A DNA stretch of 64,000 bases. Origin: CAIVAT01 sp964455285 (GTDB taxonomy: Bacteria > Bacteroidota > Bacteroidia > Bacteroidales > FEN-979). A program made the position numbers and the translations under genes. Below are positions 1 to 8,569 of the stretch, one piece after another (within the stretch, counting starts at the first letter, position 1; the number at the start of each line of letters is the position of its first letter). Location: NCBI GenBank assembly GCA_964455285.1, contig CAYVVG010000013.1:1-64000 (forward strand), given 5' to 3'. Under the pieces are notes generated by a model. That model saw nothing but the letters and a program-made list of their open reading frames with translations, was not told the origin of the DNA and did no database searches.

Positions 1-58
1 CTTCATCGGATTGTTTTTTAGTATTTATGTCGTTTTCGTAAAATTACCGCTAACGCCT

Positions 59-81
59 TGCTAACCGCATTGCGGTTAGCA
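59..81. repeat. Perfect 11-bp inverted repeat near the integrase
   Basis: Positions 59-69 (TGCTAACCGCA) and 71-81 (TGCGGTTAGCA) are exact reverse complements around one T. A third GCTAACG word lies at 49-55. The element is downstream of the integrase stop codon. It could be a recombinase core site, a protein-binding palindrome or a weak terminator without a U-run. It is too short to be an integron attC site. Nothing else was recognised in bases 1-162, which are AT-rich. Confidence 0.5.
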
Positions 82-162
82 TCCATATAGAGTTTATGTG
101 AATTTTTCTCCTCCCCAAATATAATCAATACCCATGCAATTCCGACTCATTCTATGTTTTTT

Positions 163-1524
163 TTATGGCTCAAGATGATCGAGGGGACTTTTAATCTGGT
201 CCAGCCCTTTCGTGGTGATATGCGTATATATCTGGGTTGTTTTCGGGCTGGAATGACCCAGCAACTCCTGGATGTACCGCAGATCGGTGTTATGCTCCAG
301 TAAATGGGTGGCAAAGGAGTGTCTCAACGTATGCATGGTCACGTGTTTGCGTATCCCCGCCTTCCGGCACGCACGCTTTAAAATTTGCTGCACACTGCGC
401 TCCGAATACCTGCCACCGGCCACCCCCTCAAACAGATATTCCTGCGGCCTGTATTCCCGGTAATATTGCCTCAGCAACTCCAGTAAACGAGTGGAAAGCA
501 GTGTCACACGGTCCTTCCGGCCCTTTCCCTGCCTGACACGGATCTGCATCCGGGACGAATCAATGTCGACAGGCTTTAAATGGAGCAGTTCACCCACACG
601 CAAACCCGCCGAATAGGCAGTCATGATCAGGCATCTGTGTTTGATGTTCTCCAAAGCCCCAAGGATGGCCCTGACCTCCATCTCGCTGAGTACCTCCGGT
701 AAGACCTTTTCGCGCCTGGGCCGCTCGATATAGTAAGTATCCCTTTTACCCTTTTTCACCCTCTCATAATAGAACTTGATTGCATTCACCGCCTGGTTTT
801 GATAGGAGGATGAGATTCCCCTTTCCTCCACCAGGTACCGCATAAAACCAAGGATGTTTTCGTGGGTGATCGAATCGATCTCCCTACCCGGAAAATGGTT
901 GATGAACTCTTCAAAACACTCCCGGTACACCCGGATCGTGTTCTCCGAATACCGCATTACCTTAAGTTTTTCCAGGTATTCAGGAGGACATGGCCGATAC
1001 CCGTCCATCGCCTGAATCGGCGGCCTGGGCCTGCAGGATGTCCGTTCATTGGCATCTATTATCACCCATTTCCAGTTTGCCCGCCTGCAGAAATCGACCA
1101 GAAGTCCCAGGATCTTTTCTGTACGGGGCAGGGTCCAGCAAAGGTTTACTGGATCCCAGCTATGGAACGGCTGCTTTTTAATCATATTGATCAACCCGGG
1201 ATGATATCGGACGAACAATTGCACCCTCCCCTCAACATGCTTCCGAATGATCAGTGTATCCGGCTCCGGTGCGATCAGAGGAGACTTACCTGCCGCCCCG
1301 TCCGGTTCTTCCCACTCTATTCTCGCACCAAAATACCGATTCAGTTTCTCAATCTGTCCCGGATGATTCGGGATGATCCAGCAAAAGGCGGTTCCGTCCC
1401 ACCTTGAACGCCCGAGCGAACGGATAAATTCAATGTCCTTAGCGTCTTTTTTCAGCTTCAGAAGGATTCGTGCGCCGGCAACCAGTGCGGCCACCTTTCC
1501 GTGAGATAAATCAGCCGTTTTCAT
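163..1524 (-). CDS. Tyrosine recombinase/integrase with two N-terminal HARP-like repeats
   Basis: Site-specific tyrosine recombinase that would cut and rejoin DNA through a 3'-phosphotyrosine. The catalytic set is complete (numbering from the ATG at 1524): R309 in SAGLRVGEL, K334 in GKGRKDR, H398 and R401 in HTLRHSFATH, H424 in LLGHSS and nucleophile Y433 in TTQIYTHI. A SAM-like core-binding domain covers about 180-262 and the catalytic domain about 277-442. The first 150 residues hold two copies of a roughly 45-residue unit with the pattern 'W D ... C W .. P' (SRWDGTAFCWIIP and HSWDPVNLCWTLP). These resemble the HARP/HepA-related repeat, and similar units occur in other Bacteroidota integrases. 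A TTG three codons upstream (1533) is possible; ATG was preferred. No transposon partner genes are visible. Its closest relatives are the XerC/D- and IntI-like stand-alone integrases of this phylum. The biological target is unknown. Confidence 0.9.
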   Translation of the reverse strand: MKTADLSHGKVAALVAGARILLKLKKDAKDIEFIRSLGRSRWDGTAFCWIIPNHPGQIEKLNRYFGARIEWEEPDGAAGKSPLIAPEPDTLIIRKHVEGRVQLFVRYHPGLINMIKKQPFHSWDPVNLCWTLPRTEKILGLLVDFCRRANWKWVIIDANERTSCRPRPPIQAMDGYRPCPPEYLEKLKVMRYSENTIRVYRECFEEFINHFPGREIDSITHENILGFMRYLVEERGISSSYQNQAVNAIKFYYERVKKGKRDTYYIERPRREKVLPEVLSEMEVRAILGALENIKHRCLIMTAYSAGLRVGELLHLKPVDIDSSRMQIRVRQGKGRKDRVTLLSTRLLELLRQYYREYRPQEYLFEGVAGGRYSERSVQQILKRACRKAGIRKHVTMHTLRHSFATHLLEHNTDLRYIQELLGHSSPKTTQIYTHITTKGLDQIKSPLDHLEP

Positions 1525-1733
1525 GTTTTTCAATTGCGGTTACTTTTGATAATGCAGGTTAAAGCGAGCACGCCATAGCGCCGTACAGGATTTTATCGAT
1601 AATAGCCGACACGGAACCAGGATGCAAGGGATCCACGGCCGGATGACCGTTTTTCTGCTTAATCGGAAAAACCCCCAAAAGGTGATACCTGCTCACCACC
1701 CAAGGGTGACAGGATGCCAGGATAACAAAGAGA

Positions 1734-1768
1734 GACTGGCGACTGAAAACTGTTGCCTATTGCCTCAA
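1734..1768. repeat. Degenerate 7-nt tandem array (GACTGGC type)
   Basis: Five consecutive heptamers: GACTGGC, GACTGAA, AACTGTT, GCCTATT, GCCTCAA. The word GACTGGC recurs in the array at 4465-4499, showing that these are related elements rather than chance low complexity. No coding role is apparent. Confidence 0.55.
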
Positions 1769-1782
1769 CAAACCGCAGACCA

Positions 1783-1843
1783 CCCCCTCCGTTTTGGGGG
1801 AGCGCCGAGTTTGGGCGCTGACTCCCTCCCCTTGAGGGGAGGG
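1783..1843. repeat. REP-like cluster of three hairpins
   Basis: Three hairpins lie head to tail. The first is C5/G5 at 1783-1787 and 1796-1800. The second is AGCGCC/GGCGCT at 1801-1806 and 1814-1819. The third is CCCTCCCC/GGGGAGGG at 1824-1831 and 1836-1843 with a TTGA loop. They are followed by a G-rich flank (GCCGGGGTGGGG). The composition matches the dispersed CCTCCCCTTGAGGGGAGG-type intergenic palindromes that occur in many Bacteroidota genomes. A related element lies inside ubiD at 63249-63335. Confidence 0.6.
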
Positions 1844-1884
1844 CCGGGGTGGGGCTGTCCCGCGTCACCCGTCACGATTTTCCA

Positions 1885-1892
1885 TATCTTTG
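1885..1892 (+). promoter_or_regulatory. Putative -7 promoter element (TATCTTTG)
   Basis: Exact match to the Bacteroidota -7 consensus TAnnTTTG, 18 nt upstream of the ATG at 1911. It overlaps the alternative TTG start at 1890, which argues for the ATG as the true start. No good -33 TTTG is visible. Confidence 0.55.
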
Positions 1893-1910
1893 GCCCAAAA
1901 TCCGACCCGC

Positions 1911-4427
1911 ATGCAGCACCGCTTCGCCTTCCTGCTTACGATCCTGATCTTCACCTTCCTGCACGCTTCAGGCCAGGAGACCTACTCGGTGTCGGGCCGG
2001 GTGATCGACGCGACAAACCGCGAACCGCTTCCCTTCGTCAACATCGTCATCAACAACAGCAATACCGGCGGCACCACCGACATCGACGGCAAGTTCCGCC
2101 TTCGGTCGGGCAAACCGGTGCAGTCGATCCGGCTCTCCTATGTAGGGTACGAACCGCTCACGGTCGGCACCGCCGGCAAAACGAAAGACCTGTTGATACA
2201 ACTTTCGCGCAAGGAGATCGACCTGCGCGAGGTGGAGATCTTCCCCGGGGTGAATCCCGCCCACCGCATCATCCGCAACGCCATCGAAAACCGCGACATC
2301 AACGACCCGGAAAAGGTGCAGACGTTCTCTTACACCGCCTACGACAAGACGGTCTTCACCGTCGATGCCGACACTTCGGTGAAGGGCGGCTTTACGGCCC
2401 TTATCGATACCTCCATGATGCCCGGTCCCCGGGAACCCACTGTCCAGTTCGGGGTGGGCACCACCGATCCAACGACCGACTCCGTCCACCAGGATTCGAA
2501 CCTGTCAATGATCCGCAAACTGATCGACAACCAGTACCTCTTCCTGATGGAGAATGTGACGAAGCGCAAGTTCATGGCGCCCGACCGCAACTACAACCAG
2601 GTGATCGCCACCAAGATGTCGGGATTCAAAGACCCCATCCTGGTCTTCCTCTCCACCCAGATCCAGTCGTTCTCGTTCTATAAACCCTTCATCTCGATCA
2701 TGATGAAGGACTACGTGAACCCCATCGGCAGCGGCGCTTTCAGCAAATACTTCTTCAAGATCGAAGACACCACCTATTCGGGGAAGGACACCAACTTCAT
2801 CCTCTCCTTCAGGCCACGCAAAGGCACCAACTTCGACGGGCTGAAGGGGGTGGTGACCATCAGCTCGCACCGCTGGGCGATCAGCAACGTCACCGCCGAG
2901 CCCTGGCCCACCGACGGCGGGGTGACCATCCGCATCAAACAATTGTATGAACTCATCGACGGGGAGCAGTGGTTCCCCGTACAGCTGAACACCGATGTGG
3001 CCTTCAACCAGATGCGCATCGGCAACTACAAGGCCATCGGGAGCGGGCGCAGCTACATCCGCGACATCGTACTCAACCCCGAGCTGGTGCGCCGCGAATT
3101 CAACCACCTCGATGTGGAGGTGGATAAAGACGCCACCGCCCGCAATGAATCCTTCTGGAACCAGTACCGCACCGACAGCCTCACCCGCAAGGACCGCAAC
3201 ACCTACCGGGTGCTCGACAGCATCGGCCAGGCCGAGAACTTCGACAAGATGGCCCGCACCCTGCAAACCGTGCTTTCCGGCCGCATCCCCTGGGGCCCCA
3301 TCGACATCGACCTCAACCGCATCCTCGGCTACAACACCTACGAGGGGCTGATCGTGGGCGTGGGCTTGCACACCAACCGGCGCATCTCCGAACGTTTCCG
3401 CATCGGGGGGTTCGGCCAGTACGCCTTCGCCATCAACACGTTCAAATACGGCGGCGACGCGAGTTACCTGATCAACCGCCGGCACGACCTCACCCTGGCC
3501 GCCGACGCGTGGTACGACCTGACCGAATCGGGAGGCACCCGCTTCCCCTCCGAGCCGGCTTCGGTGCTGCTGGGCGATTACCGCTCGTTCCTGCTGAAAA
3601 AGCTCGACCGCACGCAGCATTTCGGGTTCACCGCCGGTTTCCGGGCCCTCAAATTCATGCTGTTCAACGCCGGCATCGCCAGCGACATCAAGAAGTCAAC
3701 CACCTGGGACCTGGCTACACCAGTGGCGAACGCGGTTCTGCTGGACGACCAGTTCAACTTCACCACCCTGACGGCGGGCTTCAAGTGGGCCTATGGAGAG
3801 AAGTTCATCCAGACGATCAACAACAAGATCTCGCTGGGAACGGACTATCCCGTCGTATGGTTACAATATACGCGGGGGCTGAAAGATCTTCTCGGCGGCG
3901 AATACGCGTTCAACCGGCTGGACCTGCAGGTGAAAAAAACCTTCAACATCAAATACCTGGGCAAACTCACGGCTACCCTCAATGCCGGCTACGTTGACCG
4001 GGCGCTGCCCGCCTGCAACCTCTATTACGCCCCCGCCGGGTACCGCTTCATCACCCTCTACGCCCCGGGCAGCTTCGCCACGATGCGCAACAACGAGTTC
4101 CTCTCCGACCGGTATGCCTCCCTCTCGCTGTACCACGACTTCGGTTACCTGCTCTTCAAGGGGAAGAAGTGGTTCCATCCCGAGTTTGCCCTCGCCCAGA
4201 ACGTGGGTTTCGGCTGGCTCGACCACCGGGAGCGCTACCATCACCTTATCCTCGACCCGAAGCAGATGGACCTCGGGTACTACGAGTCGGGACTGCTCAT
4301 CAACAACCTGGTCAACCTGCAGCTCTACAAGATCGGCCTGGGCGCTTTCTACCGCTGGGGGCCCTATTCGATGGACAAGACGCTGGATAACTTCGCGTTC
4401 AAGGTGAGTATGATCTTTCCGTTTTAG
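1911..4427 (+). CDS. DUF5686 / carboxypeptidase-like regulatory domain outer-membrane protein
   Basis: 838 residues. A signal peptide at about 1-21 ends in ASGQ. A CarboxypepD_reg-like beta-sandwich follows (about 22-105, with the family signature VSGRVIDATNREPLPFVNI and SYVGYEPL). The rest matches the DUF5686 family: an extracytoplasmic middle region and a C-terminal half rich in alternating aromatic and polar strands, ending in phenylalanine (SMIFPF), as expected of an outer-membrane beta-barrel. The family is widespread in Bacteroidota. Its function is not established; TonB-receptor-like or surface-structure roles have been suggested by architecture only. The gene is strongly GC-rich, unlike the next gene. 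The start was chosen because the ATG at 1911 directly precedes the signal peptide and follows a promoter-like element; the upstream TTG at 1890 is less likely. The stop codon is merged with a heptamer repeat array. Confidence 0.88.
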   Translation: MQHRFAFLLTILIFTFLHASGQETYSVSGRVIDATNREPLPFVNIVINNSNTGGTTDIDGKFRLRSGKPVQSIRLSYVGYEPLTVGTAGKTKDLLIQLSRKEIDLREVEIFPGVNPAHRIIRNAIENRDINDPEKVQTFSYTAYDKTVFTVDADTSVKGGFTALIDTSMMPGPREPTVQFGVGTTDPTTDSVHQDSNLSMIRKLIDNQYLFLMENVTKRKFMAPDRNYNQVIATKMSGFKDPILVFLSTQIQSFSFYKPFISIMMKDYVNPIGSGAFSKYFFKIEDTTYSGKDTNFILSFRPRKGTNFDGLKGVVTISSHRWAISNVTAEPWPTDGGVTIRIKQLYELIDGEQWFPVQLNTDVAFNQMRIGNYKAIGSGRSYIRDIVLNPELVRREFNHLDVEVDKDATARNESFWNQYRTDSLTRKDRNTYRVLDSIGQAENFDKMARTLQTVLSGRIPWGPIDIDLNRILGYNTYEGLIVGVGLHTNRRISERFRIGGFGQYAFAINTFKYGGDASYLINRRHDLTLAADAWYDLTESGGTRFPSEPASVLLGDYRSFLLKKLDRTQHFGFTAGFRALKFMLFNAGIASDIKKSTTWDLATPVANAVLLDDQFNFTTLTAGFKWAYGEKFIQTINNKISLGTDYPVVWLQYTRGLKDLLGGEYAFNRLDLQVKKTFNIKYLGKLTATLNAGYVDRALPACNLYYAPAGYRFITLYAPGSFATMRNNEFLSDRYASLSLYHDFGYLLFKGKKWFHPEFALAQNVGFGWLDHRERYHHLILDPKQMDLGYYESGLLINNLVNLQLYKIGLGAFYRWGPYSMDKTLDNFAFKVSMIFPF

Positions 4428-4499
4428 TGAGTGGTGAGGGGTGGGATTCGGGTGTGGGTTTGATGACTGCCGACTGGTGACTGGCGATTGGTTGACGAT
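4427..4499. repeat. Heptamer arrays starting on a stop codon
   Basis: GTGAGTG, GTGAGGG and GTGGGAT occupy 4427-4447, beginning at the last base of the upstream TAG stop. A second array follows at 4465-4499: GACTGCC, GACTGGT, GACTGGC, GATTGGT, TGACGAT. Both have period 7. The first type recurs after coxI, coxIII and coxIV; the second recurs at 1734-1768. Confidence 0.6.
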
Positions 4500-4588
4500 G
4501 ATCTTCCGAAAACGGAGGCCCAAAAATACAAAACATCTGCTCCGGCTGAAATGCCTTTTCATCTGAGCCGCATTTATATTGACCACTC

Positions 4589-4619
4589 TTGGTTTCCGGG
4601 GAAAAAACAATTATCTTTG
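4589..4619 (+). promoter_or_regulatory. Putative promoter (-33 TTG, -7 TATCTTTG)
   Basis: TTG at 4589-4591 and TATCTTTG at 4612-4619 are separated by 20 nt, the spacing expected for the Bacteroidota housekeeping sigma factor. The ATG of the downstream cargo gene is 59 nt further on. This is the best complete promoter match in the window. Confidence 0.6.
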
Positions 4620-4678
4620 ATGGGTTAATATAAGGGATTATCTTTCCCTCAGTCAAGTATCACCAAATGTGAAAAATC

Positions 4679-7600
4679 ATGAAACCAGCCCGATTCATTT
4701 TTTTGATCATAGCGGTTACTCTTGAAACAGTTGTTCTCCCATTTACTGGTTATTCCCAGATCTCGGACAACTATTTCATCGATTGCCAGGCATGGGAGGC
4801 TTATTTCGAAGCTAATCCTTCATTGAAAGATCAGGAAGACGGTGGGTATTCACGATACTTGCGATGGAAAGAATTTTGGCGGACGCGGGTTTACAACAGC
4901 AATTCATCGGAAAGAGGAAAATATGCCGTTTATGAGACTGCGATGAATCAGTTCTTTCTGGACAGAGAATATTATTCGCGTTCAACGAATATATATTCTG
5001 ATTGGCGGTTGTTAGGACCAAAGCTGTCCTCCATTCAAAATATGGGAGAGATATCTGCAATCTATATCGATACCATTTCCGATAAAACAATGAAAACGAT
5101 CTATGCCGGCACCAACTCTTCCGGGATTTGGCGTACGGTCGACGGCGGGTCAAACTGGCAAAACCTTACCGACGGGAGCAATTTTTTCATTAACGGCATT
5201 ACCGATATAACCGGAGACCCTGCTAATTCCGATGTTATTTACGCAACTACCGGCGGGGGGTTTATGAACGATCACAGCTATAGTTCCGGAATTATCAAAA
5301 CCATAAATGCCGGCCAGACCTGGGACTTGTTTTACCCTCTTCCCATCTCTGAAAAACATACGGTCAGCGGGATTCTCATTGATCCTGACAACCCGGACCA
5401 TATATTTGCACTGGTTGATACAACCGTTCAGAGAACACTGGATGGCGGTCAGAAATGGGAGCCGGTCTTAAGAATCCCTCGAATCGGACCTCCAATCAAC
5501 GAAGAAAAACGTTTTTGCATGAATGTCGTGATGAAACCGGGAGATATCAACACATTATTTATTGCCACCGGGAATCATCACTGGGCTAACAGTCATCAGC
5601 AGGAAATCTGGAAAATCAGCAACGCACTTGATCCCGATACCGGGGCAGTGATAAGGGAAAGGCTGGATACGCTGCTTCCCAATAATGGCCGGGTTATTCA
5701 TTGCGAGCGATTCAATGTTGCCGTGACCCCTGCCAACCCGGATGCCCTGTTCGCTGCATGCAACGATTGGGTTACGGATACTATTATCATTAATTTTGAC
5801 ACGAGTATTATTACCACTGAGAGATTGAAGATCTGGAAGTTCGATAATGGTATCTGGACGAGAGAAATCGATTCAACTGTATTTGTCAATGGAGTCGGCT
5901 ATTTCAAATTTGAATTTATGGTTTCACCCACCGACCAAAATGTGCTATACGTCGGAGGACTTACCATGCAAAGATTGGTCAAGACAGGAAATATTTGGCA
6001 AAGACTCGCATATACCGAAGGAATTCAAGGACATCCGACCTACCATTTTGACACTCGTGATGCGAAAATTCTTAGAGGAAGCACGCCGGGCACCTCGGGA
6101 CAAAATGATATTCTGTTTGCCGGCAATGACGGCGGGATATCAAAAACAGTAAACGGAATCACCGATTGGACCAACCTGAATGGAAACGGGTTGGCCATCA
6201 CACAGTTTTGGGGCATCGGCGGAGCAAATTCCATACCCCAGAAGATAGCATGCGGGTCGCAGGACAACAGCTATTTTGAGTATAATTCCGGACAATGGTC
6301 CAGTCATGAAAATGGTGACTTTGGAAATATCGTCGTCGATTACCAGTCGCCGCAATACATGTATGCTTCTATATGGGGAAGTGGCGTGACCGGCCTTGTC
6401 AAATCGGAAAACGGCGGCACTAACTGGACTGGTGTTCCTGCAGATACTGCGATCAGAAGCGAAAAACGAATGTTGTGCACCCCGATTGTGTTGAACCCGC
6501 TGAATCCTAAAACGGTATTTTTCGGAGCCGAAAATTTGTACAAATCCCATGAAAGGCTCAATGCCCCTCTGATTAAAATTCCGGTTCCACAGGCCGAATG
6601 CGATACCTGTTCGCGGAATGAGATATCAGCCTTTACGATATCTCCACAGGATACTTCAATCATGTACCTGGTGGTAGGCGGGATTGCCTGGGGGCAGCCG
6701 AAAAAATTCTTCAAGACCAGTAATTACGGGTTGACATGGCAAAACCTAACAGATAATGTTACCATTAAAGGGGTCAGAATCTTCGATAATTATATCGCAT
6801 CCGACATCGCAATCTGTCCGACCGACGCCAATAAAATCTGGATAACACTTACTGGCTTTTACTCGTCGCAAGGCGACAGCTCAAGGGTTATCTTTTCGGC
6901 TAACGGGGGAATATCTTTTACCAATTATTCGAAAGGCCTTCCCAACATGCCGGTCAATTGTATCCGTTACATCAACGGATCCAACGACCAGTTATTGGTG
7001 GGAACCGATGTCGGGATCTATTATATCGACAATTCGCTTTCAGAATGGCAACCGTTCAATATCGGCCTGCCCGTTTGTGTGGTCAATGACATCGAAATCA
7101 ATGATACGGAAAAGAAGGTCAGGGCCGGAACCTTTGGCAGGGGTCTCTGGGAAACAGCCATCGATTGCAATTTCAATGCCGACGATCCCCTTGTAATCCA
7201 AAGGAACACGACGTGGGCCAATGACACGGTGCTTGATAACAGTGTTTATATCGATTCATCTTTTACCCTTACTATACATGGGAGGGTTTTATTTCCTCCC
7301 ATGGCAAAGATCTTTGTCAAACAAGGCGGAAAATTGATTGTCGACGGAGGCACACTGACGAATAAATGCCTTAATCAATGGCAGGGGATAGAGGTATGGG
7401 GAAGATACGATCTGCCCCAGTATCCGGCATACCAGGGAGTGACAATATTTAAAAACCGGGCATTGGTTGAAAATGCGAGGATTGGTGTAACAACTTGCAA
7501 AAAAGACGCGAATGGTGCGTTTGAATGGACCACCACCGGAGGTATCATAAAGGCTGAAAATGCGACCTTCCGGAATAATTATAAAGCGGCTGAATTCGTC

Positions 7601-8491
7601 ATGAACAAGAAAGGACAGGTGAGTTCGTTTAAAAACGTCATATTCGAAACCACTCCCGATTTCGTGGAAGGAGCTGTTTTCAGCGATTTTGTCAGCCTGA
7701 TCGGAGTGAGAGGCGTACAATTTCTGGGATGCACGTTCAGAAACAGCACATCCAATACCGACAGCATTCCCGGGGCTACTGCCGGAAGAGGTATTTATAG
7801 TCTCGGTTCTTCTTTCCTTGTTGACCAATATGAATTCTGCCCCTCTTCTGTGGTTCCTTGTCCCGACCTTCAGTATTTTCCCTCCCGGTTTCAGGGATTG
7901 CGTTACGGTATCAGAGCCCTGGGATTCGAACCAACCTATTCAATTACCGTTAACCGTACACAGTTCGATAATAATTACCGGGGGGTATATTTGGGCAGTA
8001 TTAATAATGCAGTGGTGACAAGAGACACTTTCAATTTGCGAACCTTTTATTCAAACAGCGATACCCTGTATGGATTGTACCTTGGGAAATCAACCGGGTA
8101 TAAAATCCAGGAAAACCGTTTTCACTGTGGAGGAAACGCAATGATTACCAACAACCACATTTCGTTGCCCCAAAGAGAATTTGGTGTTGTAGTTGACAGT
8201 TCAGGCGCAGCGCCCAACGAAATCTATAAAAACTATTTCGACAGCCTGGATGTGGCAATCAATGCACAAAAATTAAACCGATCGCCCGGCGATTCCACCG
8301 GGTTGGTCATTAAATGCAACACTTACGCCAACAACTCCTATGACGAAATGATCACCTATGACATTTCAGGTTCCGCAGAAGGGATAGCACTTAAACAAGG
8401 GGCGAAAACTGGCGACCCAGCGGATCCCACCGGGAATACTTTTTCTCCGTACCATGGCAGCATTTCCCCGGCTAACGCTGCTGGACTGTAA
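4679..8491 (+). CDS. BNR/sortilin-like repeat and beta-helix protein, N-terminal part of an interrupted T9SS cargo gene
   Basis: 1270 residues before a TAA. A signal peptide (about 1-27, ending in GYSQ) is followed by BNR/Asp-box repeats typical of sialidase- or sortilin-like beta-propellers: SGIWRTVDGGSNWQNL, IIKTINAGQTWDLF, RTLDGGQKWEPV, SENGGTNWTGV and FKTSNYGLTWQNL. A C-terminal part from about residue 850 has right-handed beta-helix character, with many N, G and short strands (for example VLFPPMAKIFVKQGGKLIV). There is no sorting domain before the stop. The same frame continues after the stop without further interruption into the downstream 8570-9835 frame, which does carry a T9SS domain. 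The natural product was therefore probably a single secreted protein of about 1717 residues. As written, this part would be exported to the periplasm but could not be recognised by T9SS. The gene is AT-richer than its neighbours, suggesting acquisition. The ligand or enzymatic role is unknown. Confidence 0.8.
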   Translation: MKPARFIFLIIAVTLETVVLPFTGYSQISDNYFIDCQAWEAYFEANPSLKDQEDGGYSRYLRWKEFWRTRVYNSNSSERGKYAVYETAMNQFFLDREYYSRSTNIYSDWRLLGPKLSSIQNMGEISAIYIDTISDKTMKTIYAGTNSSGIWRTVDGGSNWQNLTDGSNFFINGITDITGDPANSDVIYATTGGGFMNDHSYSSGIIKTINAGQTWDLFYPLPISEKHTVSGILIDPDNPDHIFALVDTTVQRTLDGGQKWEPVLRIPRIGPPINEEKRFCMNVVMKPGDINTLFIATGNHHWANSHQQEIWKISNALDPDTGAVIRERLDTLLPNNGRVIHCERFNVAVTPANPDALFAACNDWVTDTIIINFDTSIITTERLKIWKFDNGIWTREIDSTVFVNGVGYFKFEFMVSPTDQNVLYVGGLTMQRLVKTGNIWQRLAYTEGIQGHPTYHFDTRDAKILRGSTPGTSGQNDILFAGNDGGISKTVNGITDWTNLNGNGLAITQFWGIGGANSIPQKIACGSQDNSYFEYNSGQWSSHENGDFGNIVVDYQSPQYMYASIWGSGVTGLVKSENGGTNWTGVPADTAIRSEKRMLCTPIVLNPLNPKTVFFGAENLYKSHERLNAPLIKIPVPQAECDTCSRNEISAFTISPQDTSIMYLVVGGIAWGQPKKFFKTSNYGLTWQNLTDNVTIKGVRIFDNYIASDIAICPTDANKIWITLTGFYSSQGDSSRVIFSANGGISFTNYSKGLPNMPVNCIRYINGSNDQLLVGTDVGIYYIDNSLSEWQPFNIGLPVCVVNDIEINDTEKKVRAGTFGRGLWETAIDCNFNADDPLVIQRNTTWANDTVLDNSVYIDSSFTLTIHGRVLFPPMAKIFVKQGGKLIVDGGTLTNKCLNQWQGIEVWGRYDLPQYPAYQGVTIFKNRALVENARIGVTTCKKDANGAFEWTTTGGIIKAENATFRNNYKAAEFVMNKKGQVSSFKNVIFETTPDFVEGAVFSDFVSLIGVRGVQFLGCTFRNSTSNTDSIPGATAGRGIYSLGSSFLVDQYEFCPSSVVPCPDLQYFPSRFQGLRYGIRALGFEPTYSITVNRTQFDNNYRGVYLGSINNAVVTRDTFNLRTFYSNSDTLYGLYLGKSTGYKIQENRFHCGGNAMITNNHISLPQREFGVVVDSSGAAPNEIYKNYFDSLDVAINAQKLNRSPGDSTGLVIKCNTYANNSYDEMITYDISGSAEGIALKQGAKTGDPADPTGNTFSPYHGSISPANAAGL

Positions 8492-8569
8492 CTGGATATA
8501 AGAAACCGGGCCCACCAATTCAGATATTTTCATCATATTCAGGAGGGTGGCCCCAATCCTCCCAGAGTA

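Larger units (their letters stand above)
1525..1910. other. Intergenic region with repeats and a promoter
   Basis: This gap separates the divergently placed integrase and DUF5686 genes. It contains a TACTTTTG match to the -7 promoter element on the plus strand at 1541-1548 with no nearby gene to serve, a 7-nt-periodic array (1734-1768), a cluster of three hairpins (1783-1843) and the likely promoter of the downstream gene (1885-1892). Open frames here are short and made of repeat-derived sequence, so no gene is called. Confidence 0.7.

Noticed and set aside
59..81. Integron attC site next to the integrase
   Set aside because: The palindrome is only 23 nt, lacks the two-box R/L organisation and the flanking words do not fit the core-site consensus.
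1659..1868. 69-codon minus-strand frame
   Set aside because: It translates the REP-like hairpin cluster (TPALPSRGG-type peptide) and is not a gene.
4521..4528. Minus-strand TATTTTTG in the gap after the DUF5686 gene
   Set aside because: No minus-strand gene follows; the open frames there are shadows of the DUF5686 gene.
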